Assembly (NCBI RefSeq): GCF_905147045.1
Contig: NC_065901.1
Location: 6,448,001-6,512,000, forward strand
Direction of reading: 5' to 3'
Length of the DNA: 64,000 nucleotides
Source: Nymphalis io
Taxonomy: Eukaryota; Arthropoda; Insecta; Lepidoptera; Nymphalidae
Positions within the stretch are counted from its first letter, which is position 1. Each line of letters starts with the position of its first letter. Made by a program: the position numbers and the translations under genes. Of the stretch, positions 11,991-24,870 are shown piece by piece. Below the pieces are notes generated by a model. It was not told the DNA's origin. It searched no databases and saw only the letters and a program-made list of their open reading frames with translations.

Positions 11991-12966
11991 AAAGAATGCT
12001 TTGAATTTTTTACATTTTTCTTACATCAAACAGTTTGTTTTATTATACGGAAATAAATACAACGAAATTTACATTATGTTTATTGAGGTACCCGTTTCGT
12101 TAAATCGTAGGATTAAATGTTACTAGATTTTTTTATTGATATATTAGGACCTGACAGTTAAAAAGTCACTCATTCATTGTACAAAAATGAGGTCATCGAA
12201 CTGTTAACAGTTTGTAAAACGCTGTTGCACAATTTTAAAGAAAGGAATGTTTAATTTATGAAAAGAATAAAGAATATTTCGAAATTTATTTCAAGAAAAC
12301 TTACTACCGCTTACAATGAATTCGAACAATAATATAAAAATGAATTTCAATTATACGCGAGACATTCTTAAGGATCCATTTAATAAATAAGAATATTTCA
12401 ATGGTATCTCGTACTGCGGAATTTCGTAATACCTCAGATTATATGCCGCCTTCTTCGAATTAGATACAACCAATTTCAATCTATTTGCGTTTACTTATAA
12501 TCTTGATGTTTAAATTGTATACACTTTTAATTTGATTTATTTCACACAAAATATATCCCGTAGTAAATAATATTATGCGCGGTGAATGATAGTGGGATTT
12601 TAAAGTAATTAAAATAAGAAAATATCATACGATTATCATTTATCATATTCAATTGTTATATAAATCAGCATTAAATATATTGATGGAACAATTTAAATTT
12701 ATAAGTTGAATGTAGGTAGGTATTTATTTGTTCCGCGCAGCTCTTAAGCTAGTTATGAGTTAGTCTTGCTCTGGAATGTCTGATTATTAAATCCAATATG
12801 GCACACATATTTACCTGCCATCTTGGCATATTATTTAATTCATATTGTAACAAGTATGTCGACTGGTGTGAATTTGACATATTTAATTCAAATATTCAAA
12901 TATAATTTATGATACAGAATATAGTTTCGTGTTTTCATTATAAGGCAAAGGTATTCGACAGTTTAA

Positions 12967-13611
12967 AGGGGTGAAGCTATCGACAAGCATGGAGAATCGT
13001 TGGCTGTCAGCCTCGATATCTCCAAGGCTTTCGACAGGGTCTGGCACAGAAGTCTTCTCTCCAAGCTACCGGCATATGGTATATCTGCCTGCTCAGCTAT
13101 GCACCTGGATTGCCAGCTTCCTACACAAGCGTAGCCTTCGTGTTTTAGTAGATGGTTGCGCTTCACAATTCTATGTAGTGAATGCTGGCGTCCCCCAGGG
13201 ATCTGTGCTATCTCCCACACTCTTTCTTTTGCATATCAATGATATGCTCTCTCTTGGGAACATACATTGCAATGCAGATGATAGTACAGTGCATGGTGGA
13301 TACCACGGACGCGCAGTGGCTGGGCGGGCGGAAACTGAGGAGAGGCGGGAGAATCTTGTTATTGAACTCGATAGGATATTAGAGCTCATCGCCAAATGGG
13401 GTTCTGATAATCTTGTTGAGTTTAATGCCAAGAAAACACAGGTGTGCGCTCTCACAGCGAAAAAGTCACCATTTTATCCTCATTCCTCCCTCTGTGGCAC
13501 ACCGCTGATGATACAAAACAAAATCGCCATGCTGGGGATGGACGTTCGCTGCTACCTTAGTCCAAGGGATTACATCGAGGCTGTTATAAAAACAGCTTCA
13601 CGGAAACTCGG
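12967..13611 (+). pseudogene. jockey-like LINE reverse transcriptase fragment
   Basis: This 215-codon open segment matches the RT of the LINE copies at 25478-29295 and 41021-44645. It runs from just after the fingers (...EAIDKHGES) through GVPQGSVLSPTLFLLHINDM to LSPRDYIEAVIKTASRKLGV. It is truncated at both ends: the element's true 3' UTR is missing and an A-rich tract follows. The catalytic box reads Asn-Ala-Asp-Asp instead of Tyr-Ala-Asp-Asp (codon AAT near 13271), and an early frameshift lies near its 5' end. It is a dead insertion. Confidence 0.85.
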
Positions 13612-13790
13612 AGTACCGTTCCGGAAAAAAAAATAAAAAAAAAAAATAAAAAAAAAAATAATTAAAAAATAAATAAATAAATAAATAAAGTTTATTTGTT
13701 AACTTAAAAAAAAATAAAAAAAAAAATTAAAAAAAAAAAAAATTAAAAAATAAATAAATAAATAAATAAAGTTTATTTGTTAACTTGCAA
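13612..13790 (+). repeat. A-rich tail with a tandem duplicated 3' module
   Basis: After the LINE fragment comes a tract of A runs broken by single T. Inside it a module of the form (AAAT)n followed by AAAGTTTATTTGTTAACTT occurs twice (about 13665-13706 and 13745-13786). The second is followed by unique DNA. It looks like a retrotransposed poly(A) tail that expanded by slippage or unequal exchange. Confidence 0.7.
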
Positions 13791-13965
13791 AGCACTAATC
13801 CAGTTTTATACTGTAGTTGTCATCAGCTCGAACAACGAAATATTATTTGTTGTAATACATAAATTTAATGACTCTCTGTAATTTTGTTGTAACTAGATCT
13901 CTGATTCATTCACTGTACCATAAGCTTTAATGAATATTATCGTACTATGAAGTAAATGTGGTAGT

Positions 13966-14085
13966 TTTCATCATCATCATAAACCCTTTTTTGTCCACTG
14001 CTGTACATAGGCCTCTCCAATGATACGCCGCTGAGCTAGATCTTTAGCTCTCAATTTCCATCCACTGCCAGCCACTTTGCGTGGT
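13966..14085 (-). mobile_element. RTE-like LINE 3' end relic
   Basis: On the minus strand it contains GGAGAGGCCTATGTACAGCAG, nearly the same as the end of the RTE-like frame at 47845-47865. It then runs into a (TGA)n simple tail at its 3' end. RTE elements characteristically end in such short simple repeats rather than poly(A). Confidence 0.65.
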
Positions 14086-16223
14086 AGTATTGTGTAACAA
14101 ATTAAAAATACTTCAATAAGAATGAAATAGACGTTTTATAAAAAATAAAAGACTTTCCTGTGACATTGTAGCCAATAGAATGGCTTTGCTATAATAATGA
14201 GGCTTGATATTTGAGCTAAAAAAAGTACCGCTTTTTGGATCATCAAGTGTGGTAACTATTGGACTCCTATATGTAAAAAGATCAAGGTTATTGAAAACGC
14301 GTATACGTAATATGGTGTAATTTTTAACTTACCTAAATTTATAATGTAATTGATCAAGTATCAAGATCATTCAAAAATATTTTAGTTATACAGCATATTA
14401 CTAATTTGTTTTATGTATTATATGTAAAAACTTTTATTTATACAACGAATAAGAATATAACATACTATATCCTTTGACAAATTGAACATAAAAATCGGGC
14501 AATGCACTTACTAGCGTCGCTTCTTTTATCCCCTTAGTATGACGACGGCAAAGTCGGCGAAATTTGCTTATAAACTAAAATTCACTACAGAAGCGATGAA
14601 TGAAAAGAAAATCACATACGATGTTCAAAATAAAAAGTATATTAATTTACTTGTAAGCTGTATATGTATTATTTGTTTTCGTTAGTCAAATTTCTATGAA
14701 GTTCTAGCCATAAAATATTAAAGTAAAATAGAATATGTATCAATTTCTTTATAAACGCAGAAAGCTCAGAATGCATCATAATAATACTTAAGGTGGTTGA
14801 AAGTTTATAACCGAGGCAATATACCGGCTTCCAACCAGTATAATCGAGAAACTGCTTCTCCGTAGTATTTGCGAATCGCAAATGTAAAATAGAAAATAAA
14901 AACTACGTCGTCAGTATAGAACTTGATCACTAGCACTACTGCTGACAAGCTCTAGCAAACTGTATAACCAGGCTGACGATACAAACCTGATTTCTTAACA
15001 AAGAGTCACTCTACATCCACAAACGAACGCCCGTATAAAGAGGCTTGTTTCCTCTGTCGCAAATATTGTAGATGGGATGAAAATCTATTGTTATCTCCTG
15101 AAGGCTGCATATTTCACAAATGCAACCTAAATTTTCTTTTGCATCATGTTGACACTATTCGAAGTGTTCTACACTTTGAATCTTTAAATGGTACTTATAT
15201 TTTCGTTTGACGTTAAATGTAGTGTTTCTCGGAAGGGTGAAAAAATCGTATCGTTTTAACAACGAACAATGTTCTAAAGTTTTATCATCAGAATTTGTAT
15301 TTTTGAAATCTGAAATAAATAATCAACTTATCATATATTTTGTTTATAATCATTCAATCTCTCCCGAGCCTTGTGCTTAGTGTAAAGATTTATATATACA
15401 TCATCACTCATATGTATTTTAAATATAAACATCGGCGTATCCTGCCGGTCTCCTGAGGACTAACAGGCGTGAAATATTTCAACATGAATGAGTTTGCGGA
15501 TTTTTTTGCTACAACAAATCCTCGCATAATATTATTTTCATATAGATCAATCTTCGGCATGATAATATTAATACATTAATATTTATTTATTTATTCCTTG
15601 ATTCCATTACTTTGATTATGTCAATCATAAGCAAAAACTTTCTTAGTTTTATGTGTTTGATAAATGTATATCAAGCAACAAAATTACGAACAAATATAAT
15701 AAACTTAAATGTGATAACATTTAAGATGTATTCATTAATATTTATCGGAGATATATAAAAAAAATAATGCTCTAAGACAGTTTTTCTTTAGGTGATAAAT
15801 ATTTAAATTTGAATTCGGAAAAAAAAGCTTTTGAAAATATTTTCGATAAAATACCTACCGAAATAACATTTCACTTAAGATCATCTACATTAAATGTCAC
15901 TAATTTTTAATCATTTAGTGAAATTTAATTATTTTTAATTTATATGAGTTTTTGTAGTAAATATTACGATCTATGGTGTATTGGATATAATATTGCTCTG
16001 TATAAATATCACTAAAGAGATAATCCCGAATAGTTTGATTCACCAGATTTTCTCACACCTAAGATGTTTATTTCCGAATTTCTGGTAATAAAGTTGGCAA
16101 CCAATAAGCAAGTGTAACGCTTCTATATCGAATAGATATTTTGACTTTGACTTTGAATTGTGTATAGATTTCACCACAACACAATATAACATTCGTTATC
16201 TTAACCTATATTATTGTTGACAG
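14086..16223. other. non-coding stretch before the first dpr exon
   Basis: No gene or repeat was recognised. It is AT-rich with stops in all frames. It ends with a short pyrimidine/AG acceptor at 16222-16223, so at least its right part is intron. Confidence 0.55.
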
Positions 16224-16408
16224 ACCTGTCCGCAGGCGGGAGTGACACGACAGATCCCGATGCGATCTTCGCGGTGAACAACGGCACCGCAGCCACTGAC
16301 ACGATGGTACAGCCTCACTTCGATAATTCTACGAAGCGTGAATACACAGCTGCAGTGGGCCAGCCTGCGTACTTACATTGCAGAGTGAAAAATCTTGGAG
16401 ATAGATCG
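16224..16408 (+). CDS. dpr4-like: dpr-family Ig protein, exon with first half of Ig domain 1
   Basis: An internal coding exon of 185 nt sits between an AG acceptor (16222-16223) and a strong donor (GTAAGT at 16409). It begins with two bases of a split codon, so an upstream exon must exist. The peptide has an acidic/Thr-rich linker and then QPHFDNSTKREYTAAVGQ. The strand containing the first Ig cysteine follows (YLHCRVKNLGDRS). This sequence style is diagnostic of the Drosophila Dpr family and by eye closest to Dpr4/Dpr5, an assignment made from memory. Dpr proteins are neuronal surface Ig proteins that bind DIP partners to match synaptic cells. The phase-0 junction to 59509 restores the conserved SVSWIRKRD. 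Confidence 0.9.
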
Positions 16409-17842
16409 GTAAGTCACATAAATAAAATATTTAAATTATTCCAATTTCTTCTGTTATTCTGTAGAAGATTGTTAATAATACGTACTGTATGAACTCCTTT
16501 AGTTGAATAATGTCTAGTAACTTACTATGTTTAACAAAATTAAATGTAATTTACATAATAAATAAAAACCGACGAAGAATTTACTAATGACCTTGAACAT
16601 TTAGCTGCTGCTTAGATTAACGGTTCAGTAATTATATGTACAAGTTGAAAAAGATAATTGAATAGTTCCAAAATCTGATCAACCGTCATACTTAGGCAGG
16701 AATTTCTAATATATATAACAGCAACAACGAAGTAATAACAATAAAGTGAACAATGAGAGTCATATTTTTAGAAAAATTATTCTAATATGTATTAAATTAA
16801 ATTAAAATCACGATATTTTTACACTCATAAAAATGTAATTCAACAAAAGAAATCATAGTGTTCGAAAAAAACCATCTTCAGCCCTGAGAGCATAAATGGG
16901 AAATTCAAGTTAAGCAAAAAAATATATATTGAACAAAGAGTTATTTATATTTCAATGCAACGCATATTGAATATTATGTTACGTAAATAATTATCAAAGA
17001 GTACATAATAAAATACAAAATAGGATTATATTTACTAAGCTCATTAGTAATAAATTATGGTTCATGTTTTATTAGTATACTAGGGACTAGCCTACATCTA
17101 TAAATAAATAATATCGAAGCGTCTATTTGTGATTTCAAAATAAGTCTCTTTTAAAGTTAAAATGGCTTTTTGTGAGTTACCAAAACGAATATTTTTTTTT
17201 CTGTCTGTAAAGATAATCCTGCGACTAAAAATTACAAAATAAAGTAAATTAAGTCTTTATTTCATCGAAATCGGTTGAATCTATCAAAAGTTATAAAAAT
17301 TTAAAGTTCAGCTACGTATTTTTGTTGTTATACGTATAAATGTATGTTGCCGCCCTGAGCAGTTTTGATAACATTAAATATGGTACTTTGTGGATGTAGG
17401 TTGCAATTATTAAATTGGTTTTAATTTTCTTCTATTAGTCTTAAGTTAAAATTTTTATTTTGAATTTCATAGATTACTAATTTTAATGTTGCTAGTCAGC
17501 TGTAGGGTTTAATTAAATTTTCCATTAGCCTAGTTTTAATTTAAAATATTTAGTTAATTAAAGGGTTGCAATTTTTTTCTATAACTTGCTGTTGTTTTAC
17601 CCATTGACAACAATATGGAGCATTTTCACGTGTAAGTTAAGCCAGAGATATCATTGTCCTAGCAAATGAAAACAATAATGAATGATTAAAATAATTCAGT
17701 ATATCCATTTTTCTTTAATAATAATAATCGCATTAGTATCATAAGTACGTAAGGTTTTGTGTGTTAAGAATATTTGTTTCTTCTTTAGGCTTTATGAAAG
17801 CTAAAATATGACATAATATACTTATCAATAAGATAAGCTTAC

Positions 17843-17891
17843 ATAAAATTATAAATAATAATAATTAGTTTATTATTATTTATAATTTTAT
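17843..17891. repeat. perfect 22-bp AT-only hairpin
   Basis: Arms 17843-17864 and 17870-17891 are exact reverse complements with a TTAGT loop. The composition is only A and T, so extrusion as a cruciform is plausible. No flanking element is recognised. Confidence 0.8.
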
Positions 17892-19185
17892 ATTCATACA
17901 GTTAATGCCACCCAGACGAATTTAATATCAACATTATATAGATCTGCGAGAAATTTTATGAATGCCTTAATATCTCTACTTCATTATTTATTCGTTTTAA
18001 GTACGATTTAAAAATTCAGTGGCCTTTTCACTGGGACTTCGAATTTTCTAAAAGACGCACTAAGAACATAATCTTTATTATTTGGACGGATAAATTCGGC
18101 TCAGATGGTTTCAGTATAGTTTATTTATTGATAATCTTTCACAAATCACGTTAAAATAAAATGTTTATTTTAAAGCAATTACTACAATAAATATACCAGT
18201 TAGATTAAATTATATACGGCTTTGCCGTCATTAATTTAATGCTTATAATAAAGAACGGCAATTCGATACACCATATTATAGATCAACCTTCGAGCCGTCA
18301 AATGCTTAAACTTTCAAAAATATATCCGGGCCCTTCAACTTTCAGATCATCGTTTAAGCCCCGGGCGTAGGGGCTGAGCTAGCATAAATAGAAAAACTAG
18401 TCATTTTCATCACGTATAAATCATGATTTATTCGACTTTTAACTTTTACAGATTAATTATTTATTAGAATATTTATTTAATAAATTTAAATCTTAGAATA
18501 AGAAAAAAAGATTTTTTATTTTACTTCACTGCACTAGTATTCAATCAAATATACAAAATATATTAGCCTTGTATCTCATAAGTCGATTTGACTGGATAGC
18601 TTTTTGAATAGAAATTGGATATTCACACAAACCCAAATTTAGTTTCAAACTATATTTGTTTGCAAAAAAGATTAAATTTTAGTAACTAATGTCTCTTAAC
18701 AAAAGTCCTTTTAAAAGAAATCAGTCGATATGCAATTCCAAATGTCAGTTCGTCGACATTTCGAAATTTCGAACTGAGTGTAAATAGTGTTGCCACACAA
18801 ATTCTCGTCACGTCAATGGTAAAGCAAACGTGTTAAATCGAATGATCACCGGTCAAAGCTTTCACTTTTTTGGGAATAAGATTAAATTGATTGTAGTCCA
18901 AAATTGTATAATTTTATTTTAAAGATTTTTAATAAAGTATTAATTATTACTTTTAGCCTCACCAATTAATAAATTTAAATATAGTGTAGTAAGGTGTATT
19001 ACACGATAAAAGATTATATAGATGATAAATAAAAGCGGGGGGCTTTTGTTATTTTTTTAATACATTTTTTTTTATTTTAACTTTACGTTTATAATTAATT
19101 TATCAGCACAGACTGAGAAAACGTTTTATAGCATGATTATGTTCCTTTCAAACAAAGTATTAAAAATAATGAATGATTTTATTTC

Positions 19186-19224
19186 GCAACATTTGTAGCA
19201 GTTTGCCACTGCTACAAATGTTGC
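19186..19224. repeat. perfect 17-bp hairpin with 5-nt loop
   Basis: GCAACATTTGTAGCAGT (19186-19202) and its exact complement (19208-19224) flank the loop TTGCC. It has mixed base composition, so chance is an unlikely explanation. It lies about 30 bp from a short LINE tail. Confidence 0.85.
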
Positions 19225-19257
19225 AGTGGTTAAGTATTTTACAAATACTTTTTTTTA

Positions 19258-19352
19258 TATAAGCGCCGGGATGGCAAATGACTCTACTCCACCTGATGGT
19301 AAGTGGTAGTAGAGTCCAAACGCGACGACGGCTAGTACAGTCGGGAATACTG
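19258..19352 (-). mobile_element. jockey-like LINE 3' tail, severely 5'-truncated
   Basis: It matches the last ~95 bp of the LINE copies at 25478 and 41021, including CGCCGGGATGGCAAATGACT and the stem-loop core CCACCTGATGGTAAGTGG at 19289-19306. The T run just before it is the poly(A) tail of a minus-strand insertion. No coding sequence remains. Confidence 0.85.
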
Positions 19353-21621
19353 TTAATGTGGACCTTAACTATTTATTGGATTACCATGAAAAAATTTTGA
19401 GTATTTATGTGAATCCATCTACAATCTCATCTTATCGACACGATCACAACAGGTCATACCTACAGGTTTTGGAAATAAGACCAGCGTTTCGTGGTAAGTC
19501 GCACTAATATGGTTTTTCAAGCTTTTCAAAGCGAACCCGCAACTTTTAATTGAAATGAAGAATTAAATTGCTATCAAAAACGATAGTATTATAATTAAAT
19601 TGTAGCAAGCAACTTTGGGCAATACTAATTACACTCATGAAAGCTTATGAAGAAGCATAGTTGCTTGTGGCAAACGTAAATTCTACACACATTACAAATA
19701 TTGTATTTTAATTTGTATTATTGATAAACCTGGATAAATATACTTAATGATAAGTTGATATACTTACATATTTAATGCTATGATTTTAACATTTTTTAAC
19801 AAATCCAAGAAAGTTGAAGTGATAGTATAAGCAAGTCATTATGGAACTTAGTTTCCAAACCTTTTTGATACTGCCTTTTCAATATAAAAAGTAATTTGCG
19901 GGAGAGAAATCTTTAAATATATGAAAAAAATAGAAAATCCCAACAACAGATGTTCAAGTTTTATATAAAAGAACTTCATTCGATGCTCGAACTCTTTCCG
20001 TAATTGTTAAACAGTCGAAAGTTCGAAGCCTTAGTTTGTTTGGTTCGAGTGTTGAAAATGGAAAAATCCTCGGAGAAATAATTAAAAAACTCTTGAGAAC
20101 CTCCAAGTTATTTTTTAACCAATTGCAATCGATATTTATTTTTTGTATCTTTTGTTATTATTTACCAAGTACTATTTCCGAGCCTATAAGCCTGTAAATA
20201 TCTCACTGTTCAGGGGATGTTTTAGAGGTTATTTAATTACGTAGCTTCCATGGGCACTACTTTACAATAGCTTAAGCAGTGAAATAATTAATGAAAAATC
20301 TTTTGTGAAATTTTAAAACTGAACTAAGAAAATTTGTCACAGCTTGATTTGACAAAATATATATGTACTCCACTTTTGTTTTATATAAAAATACACCAAT
20401 AATTAAAATATAGATATAAGAAAATTATGCAATTAGTTTCTTGTGTAAGTGAACTTTTGTTCTTGATAAGAAATAATTTTCTTAAACCCTAAACCTTTAA
20501 TGAAGGATGTTTCACTTCATCATCAGCCACGAAATTAATTATATTATAATCACAAGTGAAGGACATTAATAAGATTTGGCAATCTTGCGATTAAAATTGG
20601 CGTGTTCTGGCAGCCATTTTCAAAATTAATATTTTTTATTAAACTTGTTTATTTTTACATTTCGACGACATGTCGTCATCTTAATGCGACAAATGAAATT
20701 GATATTATATCTGTATTAAAATTTTAGTCTGAGATTGCAAACGATTTTACATACGAGTTTATGCCAATTGATAGATCGATCTTTTATCTGCGTACCAATT
20801 GAACTGTAACTTGAATACTCTACCACCGATATCTGTGAATCCTTTTTCGCTCAAGCCACGCTCAAGAGTTCCTTTGATGTCAAGTAATTCTAGCAACATA
20901 AAAAATATTTAACCATCTATCAATATTCTTTCATTGAAAATCAATTGTATTAATTAGAATTATTTTCTAAAAGGTTCTCTTACAAAGTGATTCTATTACT
21001 AAAACAAAATCGATCTATCAATTCCTTATTGGAACATCTTACTATCTGTGCTAAATTTTGGATCCAAAATCTAGATAATTTAAATCAGATTAAATATTTA
21101 TTTCGAGCAGTTGACATTTTCACAGCAAAATTATGGCAAGTTAACGATGTACGTAGGTTATGTATGTTAATATTTCGTGCGTCGCCAATGTGTATAGGCG
21201 GTGGCCACTTACCAACAGGTGATCCATTTACCCGTAATACAATAAAAAAGGAAACATATTTCAGCTCTTTTCAAACTTTTAGCAACTTATCTGTTACTAC
21301 GAACGTCATGGTCATAGTTAATATAATAATAATAATATTCTGGGACATTTTTCACACACGGCCATCTGATCCCAAATTAAACTTGTACAAAGCTTGTGCA
21401 ATGGAAACCAGACAACTGATATATTACATATACTACTTTTCATTTGTAAATACATACTTATACAGATAATATATAAGTACGTTATATATTATATAATAGT
21501 TAAAATGCTAATGATTAAAAGTTTTGATATTTTTTGCGTATTTGGTGGCCAAATTTGAACTTCGATTATTTTTTATGCTATATATTATATAAGAGTAGTA
21601 AATTGTATATCTTTATATTTG

Positions 21622-21835
21622 TTTTTTTTTGTATTAGGAAGGCAGACTTGCAAGTGGTCACCACCACCACAAATTCATTGGCAAAATTCTAAGAAATATA
21701 AATATCCCTGAAATCGCGAATATGCTACTAACCTTAGGAACTAAGAACCTTTTTGCCTGTAGTTACACTGGCTCACTCAATCATCAAACCGGAACACGAC
21801 ACTACAAAGTATTGCTGCTTACACAAAGCGACAGT
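21622..21835 (-). mobile_element. SINE-like repeat, diverged
   Basis: Minus-strand copy of the family at 39013-39305. GGAAGGCAGACTTGCAAGTG corresponds to the 3' end, and CTGTAGTTACACTGGCTCAC with ACCGGAACACGAC to the middle. The T run at its left is the A tail. A further partial copy of the 3' end may occur around 21180-21230. Confidence 0.75.
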
Positions 21836-22667
21836 AAAATATATTTTATGTTTTAATTCTTTAAGTTATAAAAATCGAATCGATGTAATGTAAAATGTTG
21901 GTTTAGCAAATAAATTCTTAATAGTATGTTGTTTATATAAATATAATTTATAATTTGAATTATTCTTATAAAAAAAAATATTTTTCGATGTATATAATAC
22001 GATATACATGTGACAATAATATAAAACAGAGAGCTGTCTATTGTTTTATTTTCCCAGGAATCTTCGATAAACCGATCACAAAACAAAATCAAATATTGAA
22101 TTGAACATATCCAGTGTATGATTCCACCTAAATCTCCGATTCTCGTCTTAATTGAGTTTCGATTTGACCTACATTTGACATTTGCAATATCGTCACAGAA
22201 CCTGTGGTTGTAATTACTAGTTCATTAAATATTGCACGTTATGCATTCTCCGCTGTTAATATGGCCAATAATATCCATTACATTATATATTTATGATTGC
22301 ATTGTTGTCTAGCAATGTGACGCTATAATCTGCCAAATTTATAAGGAATTAAACACCCACGGCATAATAATACTGTTAAATGGGTAACCCCATTTAATGT
22401 TGTATGATAATGTTTCAAAATTAATATATTTAAAATTTGCATAATTATTTCGTTTTGGTTCATTCGCATTGAAATAGTTGTTAAGTAGTTGCAGCTGATT
22501 GCAATTCAAAATCAAAACATACTATATTCTAGTAAACTTTATAAGAACCCTGGTTAAATAAGGCATATTACTCAACATGAAAAAAAGGCGTGTAGTTAGT
22601 ATTTGTTGTTTTCCAAGTAGGATATGCATAAATTTAATTGCATTTGATTGATTCTATAATTAAAAGG

Positions 22668-22930
22668 GTGGAACGAGTAGCTACAGAGTTTCTTGCGGAT
22701 TCTTTTCGGAAGAATCTATATTCCAAACCGGTGGTAACTTTAAATACAATTCAAAATTGTAATACAATGATTCAAATGTACTTTTATTTGAATAAAAAAA
22801 TATTTGATTTCATTTGTTACAACCGCTTTAGAATCAAAATAGAATAAAGTTACATTTGTTGTAAAGCTAGCGGTTCGAAATGTAGATTCTACTGAGAAGA
22901 ACCGACAAGACATTCTTCAAAAAGTCACTA
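22668..22930. repeat. two inverted copies of a LINE 3' tail, head to head
   Basis: The + orientation copy at about 22668-22815 contains GAATCTATATTCCAAACCGG and TTGAATAAA. A minus-orientation copy of the same tail starts about 40 bp later (22853-22930, CGGTTCGAAATGTAGATTCT). Both belong to the repeat seen at 10905-11062. Inverted clustered insertions can form hairpin transcripts when the intron is transcribed. Confidence 0.65.
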
Positions 22931-23278
22931 CAAAATAGGAAATTCGCAACTTTTGTGTTGCCAAATACTCCGTAGTGACAAAAGATTCAGTACTGCATTA
23001 CATCAAGATTATTTAAATTATGCATTTAAAATCTCTAATAGATTTTTTAATTTAAATCTATTTCATTAATATAAAATGTTACTTCATTAATGCTAATCAT
23101 TAGTTGATTAGAAAATGCTTCTACATAACTTCAAATTAAATGTGTCACTGAATTCGAATTATTCGTATTACGACCTACTCTTGAATCCACGGCCCCATTG
23201 TCTGTGGTATATCTATAAAATATTAATATTTTTATAGATGATAATAATAATAAATATAGCGATTCTTACTATAATTGT

Positions 23279-23485
23279 TGTGATCCGATTTGAACGGTGA
23301 GTGAGCCAGTGTTAATTACACTACAGACACAAGGGATATAACATCTTGTTTTCTAAGGTTTGTGGCGCATTGACGATGTAAGGAACGGTCAATATTTCTT
23401 TGTTCCAATGTCAATGGGTGGTGTTGACCACTCATCATCAGGTGAGCCATTTGCCTGATCGCCTACCCATATTATAAAAGAAAAG
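23279..23485 (+). mobile_element. SINE-like repeat
   Basis: Collinear with 39013-39305 from TGATCCGATTTGAACGGTGA through GTGGCGCATTGACGATGTAA to CATCAGGTGAGCCATTTGCC and an A-rich end. The 5' third is missing. Confidence 0.8.
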
Positions 23486-24386
23486 AAAGGAAAAAAGTGT
23501 TTTTTTATCATAACGAATACTATACAATATTATATTATAATTAAAACTAAATAAGAAAGAGTGGTCCATGGTCGAAGTGGTCCATTGGCTCTAACAATTT
23601 AATTTTAATCGAAGAATTTGTGTTTATAATCTATCTCGTACTCGATGGTGAAGGAATACGTAGTGGGAGAACGTGCATATGTCGGATGAAATTCTGCCAC
23701 ATGTGAAAATGTATATCCACCAACCCTTATTCTCAAGAGACGATACAGGGAAATATTAACATACAGTTACTTAATTAATTTTATTACTAAACTACTTACT
23801 TTAATATGAGAAAATATTATTGGACTATAATGTCAATGAAGGCTAATGTCAACGCACCTTCAAAACTTTCTTCTATCACGAAACAAAGAGAGCTATAAAT
23901 CATTTTTAAATAAGGATTAAAAATAATAATAATGACAAAAACCAATATAATGGGATGATTTATAAAACAAACTGTCTTCTTTTAATTTTTTTGTTGAATA
24001 ATTCAAGACTAAGAATTATCTAATCTACGCTAAAAGTATATTTGTAATACATAAGTAACAAAGGTACCCCGTGACAATTGATTTTGTTTGGAAACTTGGA
24101 AACAAATTATGTTTCAATTTGGTTTCACAATAGTAAATTGTTTTGTGTTTGTTCATAGACGAAAATTTTAACGTAATCATTAATGAACTTAACTAAACAT
24201 CGCAAATAGATTTTTTTTCAATCATCACAAAATAATATATTTGTATATTCAATTGAACGAATCAATACGTTGATTAAAATACGCCATGAAATCACATATT
24301 GTATTTATACCTTAAAAGAATAATATTACATTTTAGTACAAGTATCTGTATATATATGTATATATATATGTGTGTATCTGTCTAAC

Positions 24387-24450
24387 AGCCTGTTAATGTC
24401 CCACTGCTGGGCTAAGGCCTCCTCTCCCTTTTGAGGAGAAGAATATCTGT
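24387..24450 (-). mobile_element. RTE-like LINE 3' end relic
   Basis: On the minus strand the sequence AGGCCTTAGCCCAGCAGTGG reads Glu-Ala-Leu-Ala-Gln-Gln-Trp, the end of RTE-type ORFs. It is a short fragment. Confidence 0.5.
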
Positions 24451-24822
24451 CTAACTGTTATCGACAAATGGTAGATTGAGCTCGGAAACTTACTCTGCAA
24501 CATAATATATTATAATATTTATTTTATCTTTTCGTAAATTTGATTTGATTTTATATTTATAACACAGGTAATTAAAAAGTGACTACGTAACGGCTTTCAG
24601 TATCATGTTTAAAAAATGACGGAATTTGTAGATGACCTGTTCTTTTATCACAAATAGATGACAGACTGGAAATGGACCGCACAATGTTATGTAGTCATCA
24701 TCGCCCATAGACATGGGCGCTGTAAAAATGTTAAACTTTGTAGAGAAAGTTTCGTTCGTCAATGCTCCACCAAACTTGTAAACTGAATAATACATTGCTG
24801 TTTATCGTTGAATAAGTGATAA

Positions 24823-24870
24823 GTGGGTGGTACCTACTCAGACGAGCTTGCACAAAACCCTGCCACCGTG
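24823..24870 (-). mobile_element. SINE-like repeat 5' fragment
   Basis: GTGGGTGGTACCTACTCAGACGAGCTTGCAC matches the 5' segment of the family (minus orientation), as at 45418-45466. The rest of the element is absent. I report only this short match. Confidence 0.6.

Noticed and set aside
20987..21469. 160-codon open frame on the + strand
   Set aside because: It begins at a non-ATG codon, has AT-driven composition and no family resemblance. It overlaps what looks like a scrap of the SINE-like repeat near 21180-21230.
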